The notes beneath the pieces were generated by a model. The model worked only from the letters and a program-made list of their open reading frames with translations, was not told the DNA's origin and did not search any database. Positions 1 through 7,630 of a stretch of 64,000 nt of DNA are shown piece after piece. The translations under genes and the position numbers were made by a program. This DNA is from DASZQL01 sp964391865. GTDB lineage: Bacteria; Planctomycetota; Phycisphaerae; Phycisphaerales; UBA1924. The stretch's first letter is position 1; each line of letters opens with the position of its first letter. The stretch lies in the NCBI GenBank assembly GCA_964391865.1, contig CAYMNQ010000001.1, positions 620,001 to 684,000 on the forward strand, read 5' to 3'.

Positions 1-351
1 AAGTGCTGAAAACGCAATTTTCGGCAACGTGATTTTCCCCATTGATTCAATCACAAGCTCTAGAGCTCGCTTGGGGGTTCTGTGCTTCGTGCATCCCCTA
101 AACGGTGTGTGCGGACTCGCAGCATCTAGGACGGCAAGGAAGGAGGCGAGTTGCTCGAGGTTTCTAGCGCTGACTCCCAGCAAGGCAGCCTTTTTGTTGC
201 ATTCGGCCTGAATATGATCAAAGTCGGCTAGCAGGGTGGCGTCCAATATGTCGCGGTCACGCAACGCGTCGGCGAACTCATTCATCAATGGGATACCGAC
301 TGCAGCAGATGCACCGGCTCCGCAGAATACGACTACCCGTTGCTTTCGCAT
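1..351 (-). CDS. SIR2-like NAD-binding protein, N-terminal part, cut by window edge
   Basis: A reading frame opens with ATG at 351 and stays open for 117 codons to base 1, so the C-terminal part lies outside the window. Residues 6-30 read as a Rossmann-type first strand and glycine loop (VVVFCGAGASAAVGIPLMNE). This is the signature of the SIR2/SIR2-like fold, where the loop binds NAD. The family includes protein deacylases and many stand-alone or fused NADases of antiphage systems. The following helical segment (EFADAL, then Asp/Leu-rich) fits an SIR2_2-type domain. No Shine-Dalgarno is obvious. Codon use and base composition are visibly more AT-rich than the neighbouring genes, which suggests acquisition. 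A defence role is inference; the catalytic His region is not in the window. Confidence 0.7.
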   Translation of the reverse strand, partial: MRKQRVVVFCGAGASAAVGIPLMNEFADALRDRDILDATLLADFDHIQAECNKKAALLGVSARNLEQLASFLAVLDAASPHTPFRGCTKHRTPKRALELVIESMGKITLPKIAFSAL

Positions 352-611
352 GACCACATGCTAACGTGTCGGCGAGTGGCGTGGGCGGGCTGGCACCGAC
401 CACCCACTCACCCGGTGGGTGGCATACTTCTACTTTGAAAAGCACGTTCCGATGCCGATGCCAAGCCATGCTTCCCGAAACGGAAGCATGCCGCCCAAGA
501 TCGGAACCGAGCCACCCGCCGCACGATCGTACCCGTGCAGTCGAATTCCGAGACCGGCGAAAGACGCGCCGTGGGCTTCGGCCACCGCACGCCGTCCCCC
601 GAACCCCTCAC

Positions 612-845
612 AAGTCACGATTCGTGCGCGCGCCGCTGACATGTCCCCTCGCCAATCTCGCCAGAAATCAAAAAAATCGGCGAGTCGCCGCAAACCCATG
701 AAAACAAAGCCTTTACACCCGGGTGTCGGTCCAAGTCGCCGCCCGCAAGTCCGCGTCTGTGCGCGCGCCCGTGACGCAATCCGGGATGGGTAGAGGGCGC
801 GCTCGCGGCGTCCTCCACCCTCCGGGCCGGGCGCGCACGGCACGA
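612..845 (-). repeat. Dispersed ~235-bp repeat, copy A
   Basis: Read on the minus strand this segment matches 25225-25460 (plus strand) in the same order. The shared blocks are a GGGTGGAGG stretch, then CCCTCTACCYATCCCGG, then GTCACGGGCGCGCGCACA, a variable middle, a T-rich block with TTTGATTT, and GGGACATGTCA followed by GGCGCGCGCA and GTGACTTG. Each copy also repeats the GTCA-GGCGCGCGCA core twice. Hand alignment suggests roughly 80% identity in the conserved blocks and little in the middle. No transposase or terminal duplication is visible. Confidence 0.65.
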
Positions 846-1007
846 AGGGTGATCATCCGGTCGCCGGCCGAGCCGCGGGCCAATCACCCGCCGCCTCGCG
901 CCGCCGATCAATGGTGTCTCGTCGCCCGGCGAAAGCCGGGCCACATCTCATCGCCCGCCGGCGGGTTTTCCTTTCGATCAAACAGGCGGGTGGCCCTAAC
1001 CTCGTGC

Positions 1008-1083
1008 CACTGACCTGTTCCTGCAGGTCAGTGTGCCTTGTCGCCCCTCACCCAGCGGCACTGACCCGAGAAACGGGTCCGAG
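1008..1083. repeat. Head-to-head hairpin pair with GGCAC tails (BIME-like)
   Basis: The first hairpin is on the minus strand: a perfect 10-bp stem at 1008-1033 (CACTGACCTG / CAGGTCAGTG) with loop CAGGAA and tail GGCACG read on that strand. After 25 nt, a plus-strand copy at 1059-1083 has stem CACTGACCCG, loop AGAAA, a decayed base of the stem, and tail GGCAC. The stems differ from those of the other family members while the tails are constant. Confidence 0.7.
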
Positions 1084-1202
1084 GCACTTCGACGCTCCGT
1101 TCTTCTCGTTCACTTCCGGGGCGGGGCGGCACTCGGCGCCGAAATCCCGGCGGAGAATTCGCCAACTATGGGACATCGATCCAGGGCGCGGTCATCGCTC
1201 GA

Positions 1203-3758
1203 TCACGGGCACGTCGTGCCCCAGTGCATGATCACGATCGCCAGATCCGCGAGCGTCACCAGCCCGTCGCCCGTCAGGTCGCCCAGCGTGTAGGGCGGCA
1301 CGGGCGGCTCCGTCAGGCTCCAGTGCTGGATCATCAGCGCCACATCGCCCAGACCGACGGCGCCATCGCCATTCGCATCGCCCGGGCAAGCCGGCGGCTG
1401 CGCCGCGAGGTGCGAGATGTTCGGCAGCACCGTGAGCGTGCCGCGGAACATGAATCCGGCCGGATCGCTGTCGGCGGTGATGATCTCGGGGCGCGAAAGC
1501 TCGCTCCGGCCGCGCGTCAGCGGGTCGTTCAGGTCGGCGAGAACAATCCGCTTCGGCTGCCCGCCCGCGGCATAGAACTCGACCCCATTCGGATCAAGCG
1601 CCGCGCCCGAGTTGGGAATCACCAGCGAGTGCTGATTCTCCGCCGCCGGCCCCGCGGTGCAGACCACGACGTCGTTGTCACCATCACCATCGATATCACC
1701 CGCGGCGATATTCGCGGGGTACCGCGGCGTCTGCACGAAACTCGGCGCCGGCGGCGAAGCCGCTTCGAGATCCGTCTGCACCGTCACGCGCCGAACGCCG
1801 CTCGCGCTATCCGCGTTCGCGACAAGGAGATCCGCGTGACCGTCGCCATCGATGTCGCCCAGCGCCGCGCCGACGCCCGGAGCGCCGCTCTGGAACTCCG
1901 CTTTGAACGCGAAGAGCGCGCCGTTGTACTCCTGCACTTCCGTGCGCCCGGTTTGCAGATCATGGAAGAAAAGCCAACTCGCCGGCAAACCGGAAGCGGC
2001 GCCGGGCGCGAGCGCGCGGTCGAAGCCGCCGGCGCTGGTGGTCGTGATGTTGATCGGCGGGATCGTGAAATTTCCCGACGCGTCCTGCGTGTAGACGCGG
2101 GCGCACGGGTTCGTCCCCGCGAACACCGTGACGACATCGGGCCTGCCGTCGCTGTTGATGTCGCACGGTGCGACGCCGGAGACGTCGATGCCGGTGTTCG
2201 CAAAGCCCCCGGCCACCGCTCGAAAGCCGAGGTCCGCGCCCGCGCTGTACTCGAGCCATGCGAACGAACGAGAATACGAAACGACGAAGCGGTCGCGTCC
2301 GTCGCCCGCCACCGCGCCGGGGCCGGGCAGCGTAAAGATCTGCTTCACCTGAACGCCGATGCGGTCGCCTTCCGGCCCCTCGGTCGGGAGCAACCGCCCC
2401 GTGCCGTCCGCCGCGTTGAAATGGATGTACATATAGCCGGACCCGCCCGCCCCGATCACATCAGGGAAGCCGTCGCCGTTGAAGTCGCCGGCCGCGGCGC
2501 CGGTCATCGTGTTGGGGTTCCCGAGCCGCTGGGGGAAGAAGAACGAGCCGTCGCCCTTGCCCACGCCGAGCATGATCGCGCTGTCGGCACGGTGCAGCAC
2601 GCTCAGATCCGTGTGCCCGTCCGCGTTGACATCGCGCGCGGTGATCGAGACCGGATCGTGCCCCGCGTCGTACAACGAGCGGGGCGCGTACACCAGCGGT
2701 GCCGTGGCCTTCCAGACATGGATGCGATCCGTGTTGAAGTGAACGGCGAACACCTCGGGAAGCCCATCGTCAGTCACGTCCGCCGCGTCCACGGAAGAGA
2801 AGCCGATCTCCGCCGGGAGCGTGATGAGCGTGGGATTGAACGTGGCGTTGCCGTTGCCGGCACGCAGGTAGATGGCCGTGCTGCCCGCCGCCAGAAGATC
2901 GTTGATGCCATCGGCATTGAAATCTTTCAAGACGAGTTCGAAAACTCCTTCCGGGAACGAGATGGTTCCCTGCGACACGGGGCTGCCGGGCGGGAGCGAG
3001 GCGCCGGTCGATTGATCGACGAGCGCCAAGCCAGCGCTTTCGCTCCGCACGATCGTCACGCCGCCGTTGGTGGCGACCGCGATGTCGGCATTGGCATCCG
3101 CATCGAGGCGCTCCGACGCCACAGCTCCGGGGAACGCGCCGGGAAGCCCCAGCACCAGCGGCGGCCCGAACGTGCCACCGGGCTGACCGGGATAAACGCG
3201 CAGCTCATTGACGACGGGATTCGGCGGGAAGCCATCGCTCACCGCCACGACCACATCGGGGCGATCATCCGAGTTGACGGTCGCGATGGCGGTATTGAGA
3301 CGGGACACTTCGTTCCGCCCCGCGTCCGGGATCAGCAGCACAAGGGCGCTGAACATGCCGCCGGTATTGATCGAGTAATAGACTTTCTCGTCCACGATAA
3401 CCGCAAGGTCCTCATCGCCATCGCGATCGACATCGTTGAAGGCGATCCGATTCGGCGCCAGGCCGCCCGGAACGGCGAGCGTGGCAGATGGGGGATCATC
3501 GAGTCGCCCGACTTCCACAATGCCGGGCGACGACAGCGCCTCGTACCTCAAGGCATCATCGAACGCCCGGAGGATGGGGTTCTGAACCACGGGCGGCGAT
3601 ACGCCGTCGCCGTTGAGGTCTTCAACACGTCCGGCGAAGGCCTGCGCCCGCGCATCGTGAGCGATGAACGATAGGGCCGCGACCACGGCGAGCACCGGCA
3701 GGCTGCGCGTGCAAGAAGCCGTTGTCCGACCGATCGCCGACCGCTTGCCGCTGCGCAT
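1203..3758 (-). CDS. Secreted FG-GAP/VCBS-repeat protein with dockerin-like tail
   Basis: The 851-residue product starts at ATG 3758, directly after a strong Shine-Dalgarno (GGAGGGGTGAT on the minus strand); a longer open frame upstream lacks such a site. Residues 1-40 form a signal peptide (Arg-rich n-region, hydrophobic LPVLAVVAALSFIA, cleavage near ARA-QA). The body is a run of Asp-rich FG-GAP/VCBS units such as DVDRDGDEDLAVIVDEK and DFNADGINDLLAAG, which fold as Ca-binding beta-propeller blades in this family. The last ~60 residues carry two EF-hand-like turns (GDANGDGAVGLGDVAL and GDLTGDGLVTLADLAI), each followed by a Trp, and end in TTCP. It is probably an exported surface or extracellular protein. 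Its substrate or partner cannot be read from the sequence. Confidence 0.88.
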   Translation of the reverse strand: MRSGKRSAIGRTTASCTRSLPVLAVVAALSFIAHDARAQAFAGRVEDLNGDGVSPPVVQNPILRAFDDALRYEALSSPGIVEVGRLDDPPSATLAVPGGLAPNRIAFNDVDRDGDEDLAVIVDEKVYYSINTGGMFSALVLLIPDAGRNEVSRLNTAIATVNSDDRPDVVVAVSDGFPPNPVVNELRVYPGQPGGTFGPPLVLGLPGAFPGAVASERLDADANADIAVATNGGVTIVRSESAGLALVDQSTGASLPPGSPVSQGTISFPEGVFELVLKDFNADGINDLLAAGSTAIYLRAGNGNATFNPTLITLPAEIGFSSVDAADVTDDGLPEVFAVHFNTDRIHVWKATAPLVYAPRSLYDAGHDPVSITARDVNADGHTDLSVLHRADSAIMLGVGKGDGSFFFPQRLGNPNTMTGAAAGDFNGDGFPDVIGAGGSGYMYIHFNAADGTGRLLPTEGPEGDRIGVQVKQIFTLPGPGAVAGDGRDRFVVSYSRSFAWLEYSAGADLGFRAVAGGFANTGIDVSGVAPCDINSDGRPDVVTVFAGTNPCARVYTQDASGNFTIPPINITTTSAGGFDRALAPGAASGLPASWLFFHDLQTGRTEVQEYNGALFAFKAEFQSGAPGVGAALGDIDGDGHADLLVANADSASGVRRVTVQTDLEAASPPAPSFVQTPRYPANIAAGDIDGDGDNDVVVCTAGPAAENQHSLVIPNSGAALDPNGVEFYAAGGQPKRIVLADLNDPLTRGRSELSRPEIITADSDPAGFMFRGTLTVLPNISHLAAQPPACPGDANGDGAVGLGDVALMIQHWSLTEPPVPPYTLGDLTGDGLVTLADLAIVIMHWGTTCP

Positions 3759-4020
3759 ATCACCCCTCCCTTGCATTGATGAAAAACCACGCCCGAGCCC
3801 CTGGATGGGCCCTCTGAATAGTAAAACCTGTTCGAGCCGGCTCCAAGTCGAAACCCCCCAACTGGCACAATTTCGGCTGTTTGAGGAGGTCTGCGGACCC
3901 GTTGGCGGCCCGCCCAACGAGAAATATGTCAGGTTGCCGGCCCACTCCGCCGCTTCCGCGCTTACGCCGCCTTCGACCCCGGCATCCCCGGCCGGGCGGC
4001 ACCGACCATCCAATGACCCG

Positions 4021-4112
4021 TGCCACCGACCGCGGCTCGAAGCGATCGTTGACTTCCACTCCCCCGACTCCAAAGAACACCGACTGTCCAGAGCGCCTGT
4101 CGGCGCCACGGC
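4021..4112. repeat. Decayed GGCAC-tailed hairpin pair
   Basis: The minus-strand member (4021-4048, CACCGACCGC opposed to GCGATCGTTG) and plus-strand member (about 4078-4112, loop CAGAGC) match the intact pair at 5721-5801 base for base apart from scattered changes. The surrounding ~120 bases also align, so this block is a duplicated spacer segment whose stems are losing pairing. Confidence 0.6.
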
Positions 4113-4169
4113 GTTCGGCGTGCTCTTCGCCCATCACAGTCGCCATGAAGTCACCATGCTGATCCGTGC

Positions 4170-4240
4170 CATCGATGTCGGCTCGGCGACATCGATGCGA
4201 TTGTCGGGAAGACATCGAAGTCTCAAAGCAGATTTCGACG
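4170..4240. repeat. Head-to-head GGCAC-tailed hairpin pair
   Basis: The minus-strand hairpin 4170-4197 has a perfect 11-bp stem (CATCGATGTCG / CGACATCGATG), loop CCGAGC and tail GCACGG when read on that strand. The plus-strand hairpin 4213-4240 has an 11-bp stem with one A-C mismatch and one G-T wobble, loop CAAAGC and tail GCACTTC. The spacer is 15 nt. Confidence 0.75.
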
Positions 4241-4496
4241 GCACTTCAAAAAACAGACTTCGAGGCCACCCGCCACGTCACCTCGAGCCCGAAGGTCCGA
4301 CAACGTCGAGCACGCCGCCGCAAGCTTGCCCATGTTCGCTGGTCGTCACTTCAGCAGATTTCGGCCAAAAACAGTCTCGACGAGGAATGGTGAGGTTCTG
4401 TGCATCACCGACGCCGCTTCGCACGGAACGGACAACGTGGCGTGTCCGCCATGCACATGAGTGAACTGTCCATTCACCGTACTGCAGGAGAGAGAG

Positions 4497-5642
4497 ATGT
4501 TTTTGAAGTCCTTCATCAGCGTGGCCGCTCTCGCGGCCGTCACCGGCTTGGGCGCGTCCGTCGCCTCAGCCCAAGTCACCATCGACTTCACCACAGTCGG
4601 CAACGCCGGGAACCCGGGCGACCCGAACGCCTTCGGTCGGGGCGGGGTCGCGTACGAGTTCCGCATTGCCAGATTTGAGGTGACCAACGCGCAGTACGCC
4701 GCGTTCCTCAACGTCGTCGCCGCGAGCGACCCCAACGGCCTCTTCAACCCCAGCATGGGCACAGACCCTCGCGGCGGCATCACCCGCTCGGGCACCGACG
4801 GCTCGTTCACCTATTCGGTGAGGCCCAACATGGGCAACAAGCCCGTGAGCTTCGTGAGTTTCTTCGACGCCGCCCGCATGGCCAACTGGCTGACCAACGG
4901 GCAGGGCTCGGGCAGCACCGAGAACGGCGTGTACACGTTGAACGGAAGCACCCTCGTCGCCATCACACGCGACCTCTCGAATCCCAATCAGGTCTTCCTT
5001 CCCACGCAGAACGAGTTTATCAAGGCCGGCTTTCACCAACCCGCCAGTGAGGGCGGCGACACCGACAACTTCTGGCGCTTTGCAACGCGGAGCAACAACT
5101 CGCCGCTTCCTGCGACAGCCACCGCGACCGGCGACATCTCGAACCCGACTGCAATCACCGTCAACTACAACTCGAGCGCCGACTGGAACGGGCAGAACGG
5201 AAATCTCACGACGGTCGGCTCGGCCGGAAGCACCAGCTTCTACGGCGCGTTCGACATGAACGGCAACGTGCGTGAGTGGATCCAGGACACCGCGTTTGCC
5301 CAAGGCTTTCGGGGCCAAGTGGGTGGCGATCTCTTTTCTGGCTTCAACCCCGATCCGAACCTCGTCTTTGGGCTCGAACCGGCATTTGTCAACTACACTG
5401 TTCCGACGTTTGAGGGAGTCGACGTAGGGATCCGTTTCGCGAGCCCGGTGCCGCCGCCCACCTGCCCTGGGGATGTCGACGGCGACCGGATGGTCGGGCT
5501 GTCTGATATCGCCGGCATCGTCAACTGCTGGGCGATGCCGCCCGTTGGCGCGTGCGCCAGCGCGGATCTTGATTCGAGCGACGACATCGGGCTGAGCGAT
5601 CTCGCGGTAATCGTCACGAACTGGGCGACAACGTGCCCGTAA
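4497..5642 (+). CDS. Secreted FGE/SUMF1-fold protein with dockerin-like tail
   Basis: Translation most likely begins at ATG 4497, right behind GGAGAGAGAG; an in-frame ATG at 4461 lacks a site. The 381-residue product has a signal peptide (FLKSFISVAALAAVTGLG, cleavage after ASA). The body reads as a formylglycine-generating-enzyme-like (SUMF1/EgtB/PvdO) fold: FEVTNAQYAAFLN near the start, PVSFVSFFDAARMANWL, FLPTQNEFIKA, then FDMNGNVREWIQD and GIRFAS at the end of the domain. The last ~55 residues hold a paired EF-hand tail (GDVDGDRMVGLSDIAG and DLDSSDDIGLSDLAV) ending in TTCP, almost the same ending as the divergent FG-GAP gene. Enzymatic activity is uncertain; many secreted planctomycete members are probably structural or binding proteins. 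Confidence 0.85.
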   Translation: MFLKSFISVAALAAVTGLGASVASAQVTIDFTTVGNAGNPGDPNAFGRGGVAYEFRIARFEVTNAQYAAFLNVVAASDPNGLFNPSMGTDPRGGITRSGTDGSFTYSVRPNMGNKPVSFVSFFDAARMANWLTNGQGSGSTENGVYTLNGSTLVAITRDLSNPNQVFLPTQNEFIKAGFHQPASEGGDTDNFWRFATRSNNSPLPATATATGDISNPTAITVNYNSSADWNGQNGNLTTVGSAGSTSFYGAFDMNGNVREWIQDTAFAQGFRGQVGGDLFSGFNPDPNLVFGLEPAFVNYTVPTFEGVDVGIRFASPVPPPTCPGDVDGDRMVGLSDIAGIVNCWAMPPVGACASADLDSSDDIGLSDLAVIVTNWATTCP

Positions 5643-5720
5643 GCGCCTGAAAGGAAAGCCGGCGGGCCCATCCACTCCCCGGGGAGGGCGGCACCGACCA
5701 TCAACCCACGGTGACCGTGC

Positions 5721-5801
5721 CACCGACCGCGGCTCGGAGCGGTCGGTGACTTCCACTCCGCACACCCCAGGAACACCGACCGTCCAAAGCGACAGTCGGT
5801 G
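5721..5801. repeat. Head-to-head GGCAC-tailed hairpin pair (intact)
   Basis: Minus-strand hairpin 5721-5748: perfect 10-bp stem CACCGACCGC / GCGGTCGGTG, loop TCCGAGCC, tail GGCACGG. Plus-strand hairpin 5774-5801: 11-bp stem with one mismatch, loop CAAAGC, tail GGCACGG. The spacer is 25 nt. The block lies between the stop of the plus-strand secreted-protein gene (5642) and the end of the minus-strand flagellin gene (5873). There is no T-run, so it is not an ordinary intrinsic terminator. Confidence 0.8.
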
Positions 5802-5824
5802 GCACGGTTTAAACATCTCGCGCC

Positions 5825-5866
5825 CTCAGGCCCCAAGCCTCAAGCCTCAGGCCTCGGGCCTCACGC
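5825..5866 (+). repeat. Heptamer array (CTCAAGC-type), 6 units
   Basis: Six in-phase 7-nt units: CTCAGGC, CCCAAGC, CTCAAGC, CTCAGGC, CTCGGGC, CTCACGC. The array ends seven bases before the stop codon of the flagellin gene. Confidence 0.75.
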
Positions 5867-5872
5867 CTAGCC

Positions 5873-7447
5873 TTACCCGAGCAGCTGCAGCGCCGCCTGC
5901 GGCGAGGAGTTCGCGATCCCCAGCGTGCTCACCGTGCTGTTCACCAGGATCTGCGCCCGCGTCAGCGCGCTCGTTTCCTCGGCGAAGTCGGCATCGCGGA
6001 TCACGCTCTCGGCGGCCGTCGTGTTCTCGAGCGCGATGCCCAGCGAGCGGATCGTCGCGCCGATGGTGTTCTTCTGGAACGCGCCGAGCCGCCCGCGCAG
6101 GCTCGTCACTTCCTTGATCGCCGTCGCGACGACCTGCTGCGCGCCGTTGCGGTTGCCGTCGACAACGTTGAGCGCGCGGCCCGCGACAAGGTCCTTCAGC
6201 AGGTAGACGCTCGTCGTGCCGTTGACGTTCACCGACGAGCGCCCGACGTTGCGCACGGCGAAGTCCTGGATGCCCAGCGACACCTTGCCCGCGATATCCA
6301 CCGAGCCCGCGAGTTGGAAATCGGCTCCACCGCCAAGGATCGAGAAGGCATTGATGCGCCCGAGCCGCGCGGCGTTGGGGTCCGAGCCGCCCGTGGTGTA
6401 GAGCAGATCGACCTCGACGTCGAGGAAGTCGGTGGTGATGCGCGCCTTCGTGCCGCGGGTGGTGGCGATGATGCCGTTGATCGTGCCCTGCACGTCCTGC
6501 CCGAAGTCGGTGAGCTTGTTGGTGGCGGCGGTGAACGTGCTGGCGCGCGTCGTCAGCGACGCATCGGCGTTGCCCGCCTGCAGGTTGTAGATGCCCACCG
6601 CGCCGGGGTCGTTGATGCTGCCGTCGTCGGCGACCTTCACCGAGATCAGACGGTCGGAACCGAACTCGAGCGACTCGAGCTTGATGCCCGTCGTGCCGGA
6701 GACTTTGGCGCGAACGCCCGTCACTTCGGAGAACGTATTGATGGCGGCGACGATGTTCGCCAGCGTGGCGCCCGAGGAGAACGACAATTCGCGCGACCCG
6801 CGGTTGCCCGCGATCTCGAGCACGAACTGCTCGCTCGCGCCGTCGCTGCCGCCCGCGCCGCCAAGGTTCAGATTGTTGGCGGCGAACGAGAGATAGAACC
6901 CGGCGAGCTGCGCCGACGCCGTCACGAGCACCGACACATCCGTCTGCCCCTCGTACGGCAGCTTCGCGCCGTTGACCCTGAACGACTGGATCGCGGTCGA
7001 GACTGAGTCGGTGACGTAATCAAAGTTTCCGTTGAGAAGACGCAGCCCCTGGAAGCTCGTCGCCGAAGCGATGCGGTCGATGGTCTGCAGGATCGAGTCG
7101 ATCTGAAGCTGATTCGCTTCACGCTCTTCGATCGAAAGGCCCGCGTCGTTCGCGGTCTCGGTGATCAGCCCTTGAAGCTCGTTGAGCAGGCTGGAAATCT
7201 CCTGCAGGCCGCCCTCGGCGATGTTCACCACCTGGTCCGCACGCTCGGCGTTGCCGACGGCGGCGCCGAGCGACGTGCGCTCGGAGCGGAGATTCTCGGA
7301 GGCGATCAGGCCGGCGGGGTCGTCCTTGCCGCGGTTGATGCGCAGGCCCGTGGAGAGCCGCTCGAGCGACTGCGAGAGGCTGTTGTTGTTGTAGCCGTAG
7401 GTGCGCTGAGCGAGGAGCGACGGCACGTTCGTGTTGATGCGGGCCAT
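5873..7447 (-). CDS. fliC: Flagellin (third of three tandem copies)
   Basis: A 524-residue filament subunit. The N-terminal D0/D1 region (about residues 1-140) has MARINTNVPSLLAQ, LSTGLRINRGKDDPAGLIAS and RADQVVNIAEGGLQEIS, all hallmark flagellin sequence. The C-terminal D1/D0 region (from ~430) has LRGRLGAFQKNTI, ENTTAAESVIRDADFAEE and ends in AALQLLG. The middle carries flagellin-IN-type beta modules (LEIAGNRGSRELSFSSG). It is close to the next copy upstream (7631-9175) and less like 9544-11076. The leader contains several GGA triplets, including CCGGAGAG just before the start, but no clear sigma-28 or sigma-54 promoter. It ends the flagellar cluster; no intrinsic terminator with a T-run follows. 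Confidence 0.97.
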   Translation of the reverse strand: MARINTNVPSLLAQRTYGYNNNSLSQSLERLSTGLRINRGKDDPAGLIASENLRSERTSLGAAVGNAERADQVVNIAEGGLQEISSLLNELQGLITETANDAGLSIEEREANQLQIDSILQTIDRIASATSFQGLRLLNGNFDYVTDSVSTAIQSFRVNGAKLPYEGQTDVSVLVTASAQLAGFYLSFAANNLNLGGAGGSDGASEQFVLEIAGNRGSRELSFSSGATLANIVAAINTFSEVTGVRAKVSGTTGIKLESLEFGSDRLISVKVADDGSINDPGAVGIYNLQAGNADASLTTRASTFTAATNKLTDFGQDVQGTINGIIATTRGTKARITTDFLDVEVDLLYTTGGSDPNAARLGRINAFSILGGGADFQLAGSVDIAGKVSLGIQDFAVRNVGRSSVNVNGTTSVYLLKDLVAGRALNVVDGNRNGAQQVVATAIKEVTSLRGRLGAFQKNTIGATIRSLGIALENTTAAESVIRDADFAEETSALTRAQILVNSTVSTLGIANSSPQAALQLLG

Positions 7448-7555
7448 GTGTGAAACTCTCCGGGGGTCCGGGGGCCGGGGGTCCCTCTGACCGGGTGCAT
7501 ATCGGAGAGTCCGGTATCACTTGCGGAGCGTGGGCCGATAACCGAGGGCTCAGGT

Positions 7556-7597
7556 TTCAAAAACAACCACGCCCCGGCGTTTGAGGCCGGGGCGTGG
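7556..7597 (-). terminator. Intrinsic terminator of second flagellin gene
   Basis: A perfect 12-bp stem CCACGCCCCGGC / GCCGGGGCGTGG (7567-7578 and 7586-7597) with a 7-nt loop is followed on the minus strand by TTGTTTTTG. It sits about 35 bases past the stop of the flagellin gene at 7631. Confidence 0.88.
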
Positions 7598-7630
7598 GGT
7601 GGTTATCGGGCGTCGATCACTCTTCGAGCT

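Larger units (their letters stand above)
352..1202. other. Gene-free spacer with repeats and hairpins
   Basis: No convincing coding frame is seen in about 850 bases. It contains a palindrome CCACCCAC-n7-GTGGGTGG at 399-421 preceded by GGCACCGACC; the minus-strand copy of a dispersed repeat (612-845); a 7-bp hairpin with a GAAA loop at 924-941; the GC palindrome CCCGCCGGCGGG followed by TTTT at 954-969; and a head-to-head pair of GGCAC-tailed hairpins at 1008-1083. Open frames here run through these repeats on both strands and look non-coding. Confidence 0.7.
3759..4496. other. Divergent spacer with two hairpin pairs
   Basis: The 738 bases between two divergently transcribed secreted-protein genes hold no credible gene. 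3984-4115 is a decayed copy of the repeat block at 5685-5806. 4170-4240 carries a better preserved pair of GGCAC-tailed hairpins. Promoters for both flanking genes must lie here, but I see no convincing -35/-10 elements. Confidence 0.6.

Noticed and set aside
1224..3674. Long plus-strand open frame opposite the FG-GAP gene
   Set aside because: Arg/Val/Asp-rich mirror of Asp-rich repeats; the minus strand has a signal peptide, ribosome site and recognised repeats.
5721..5801. Hairpin pair as the terminator of the secreted-protein and flagellin genes
   Set aside because: No T-run follows either stem on its transcribed side, and the same element occurs in positions that do not end genes. True terminators in this window (7556, 9439, 48424, 63615) all have T-runs.
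7534..7541. GCCGATAA, identical to a sigma-28 -10 element
   Set aside because: It is on the plus strand while all flagellins are on the minus strand, and there is no TAAA at the right distance.
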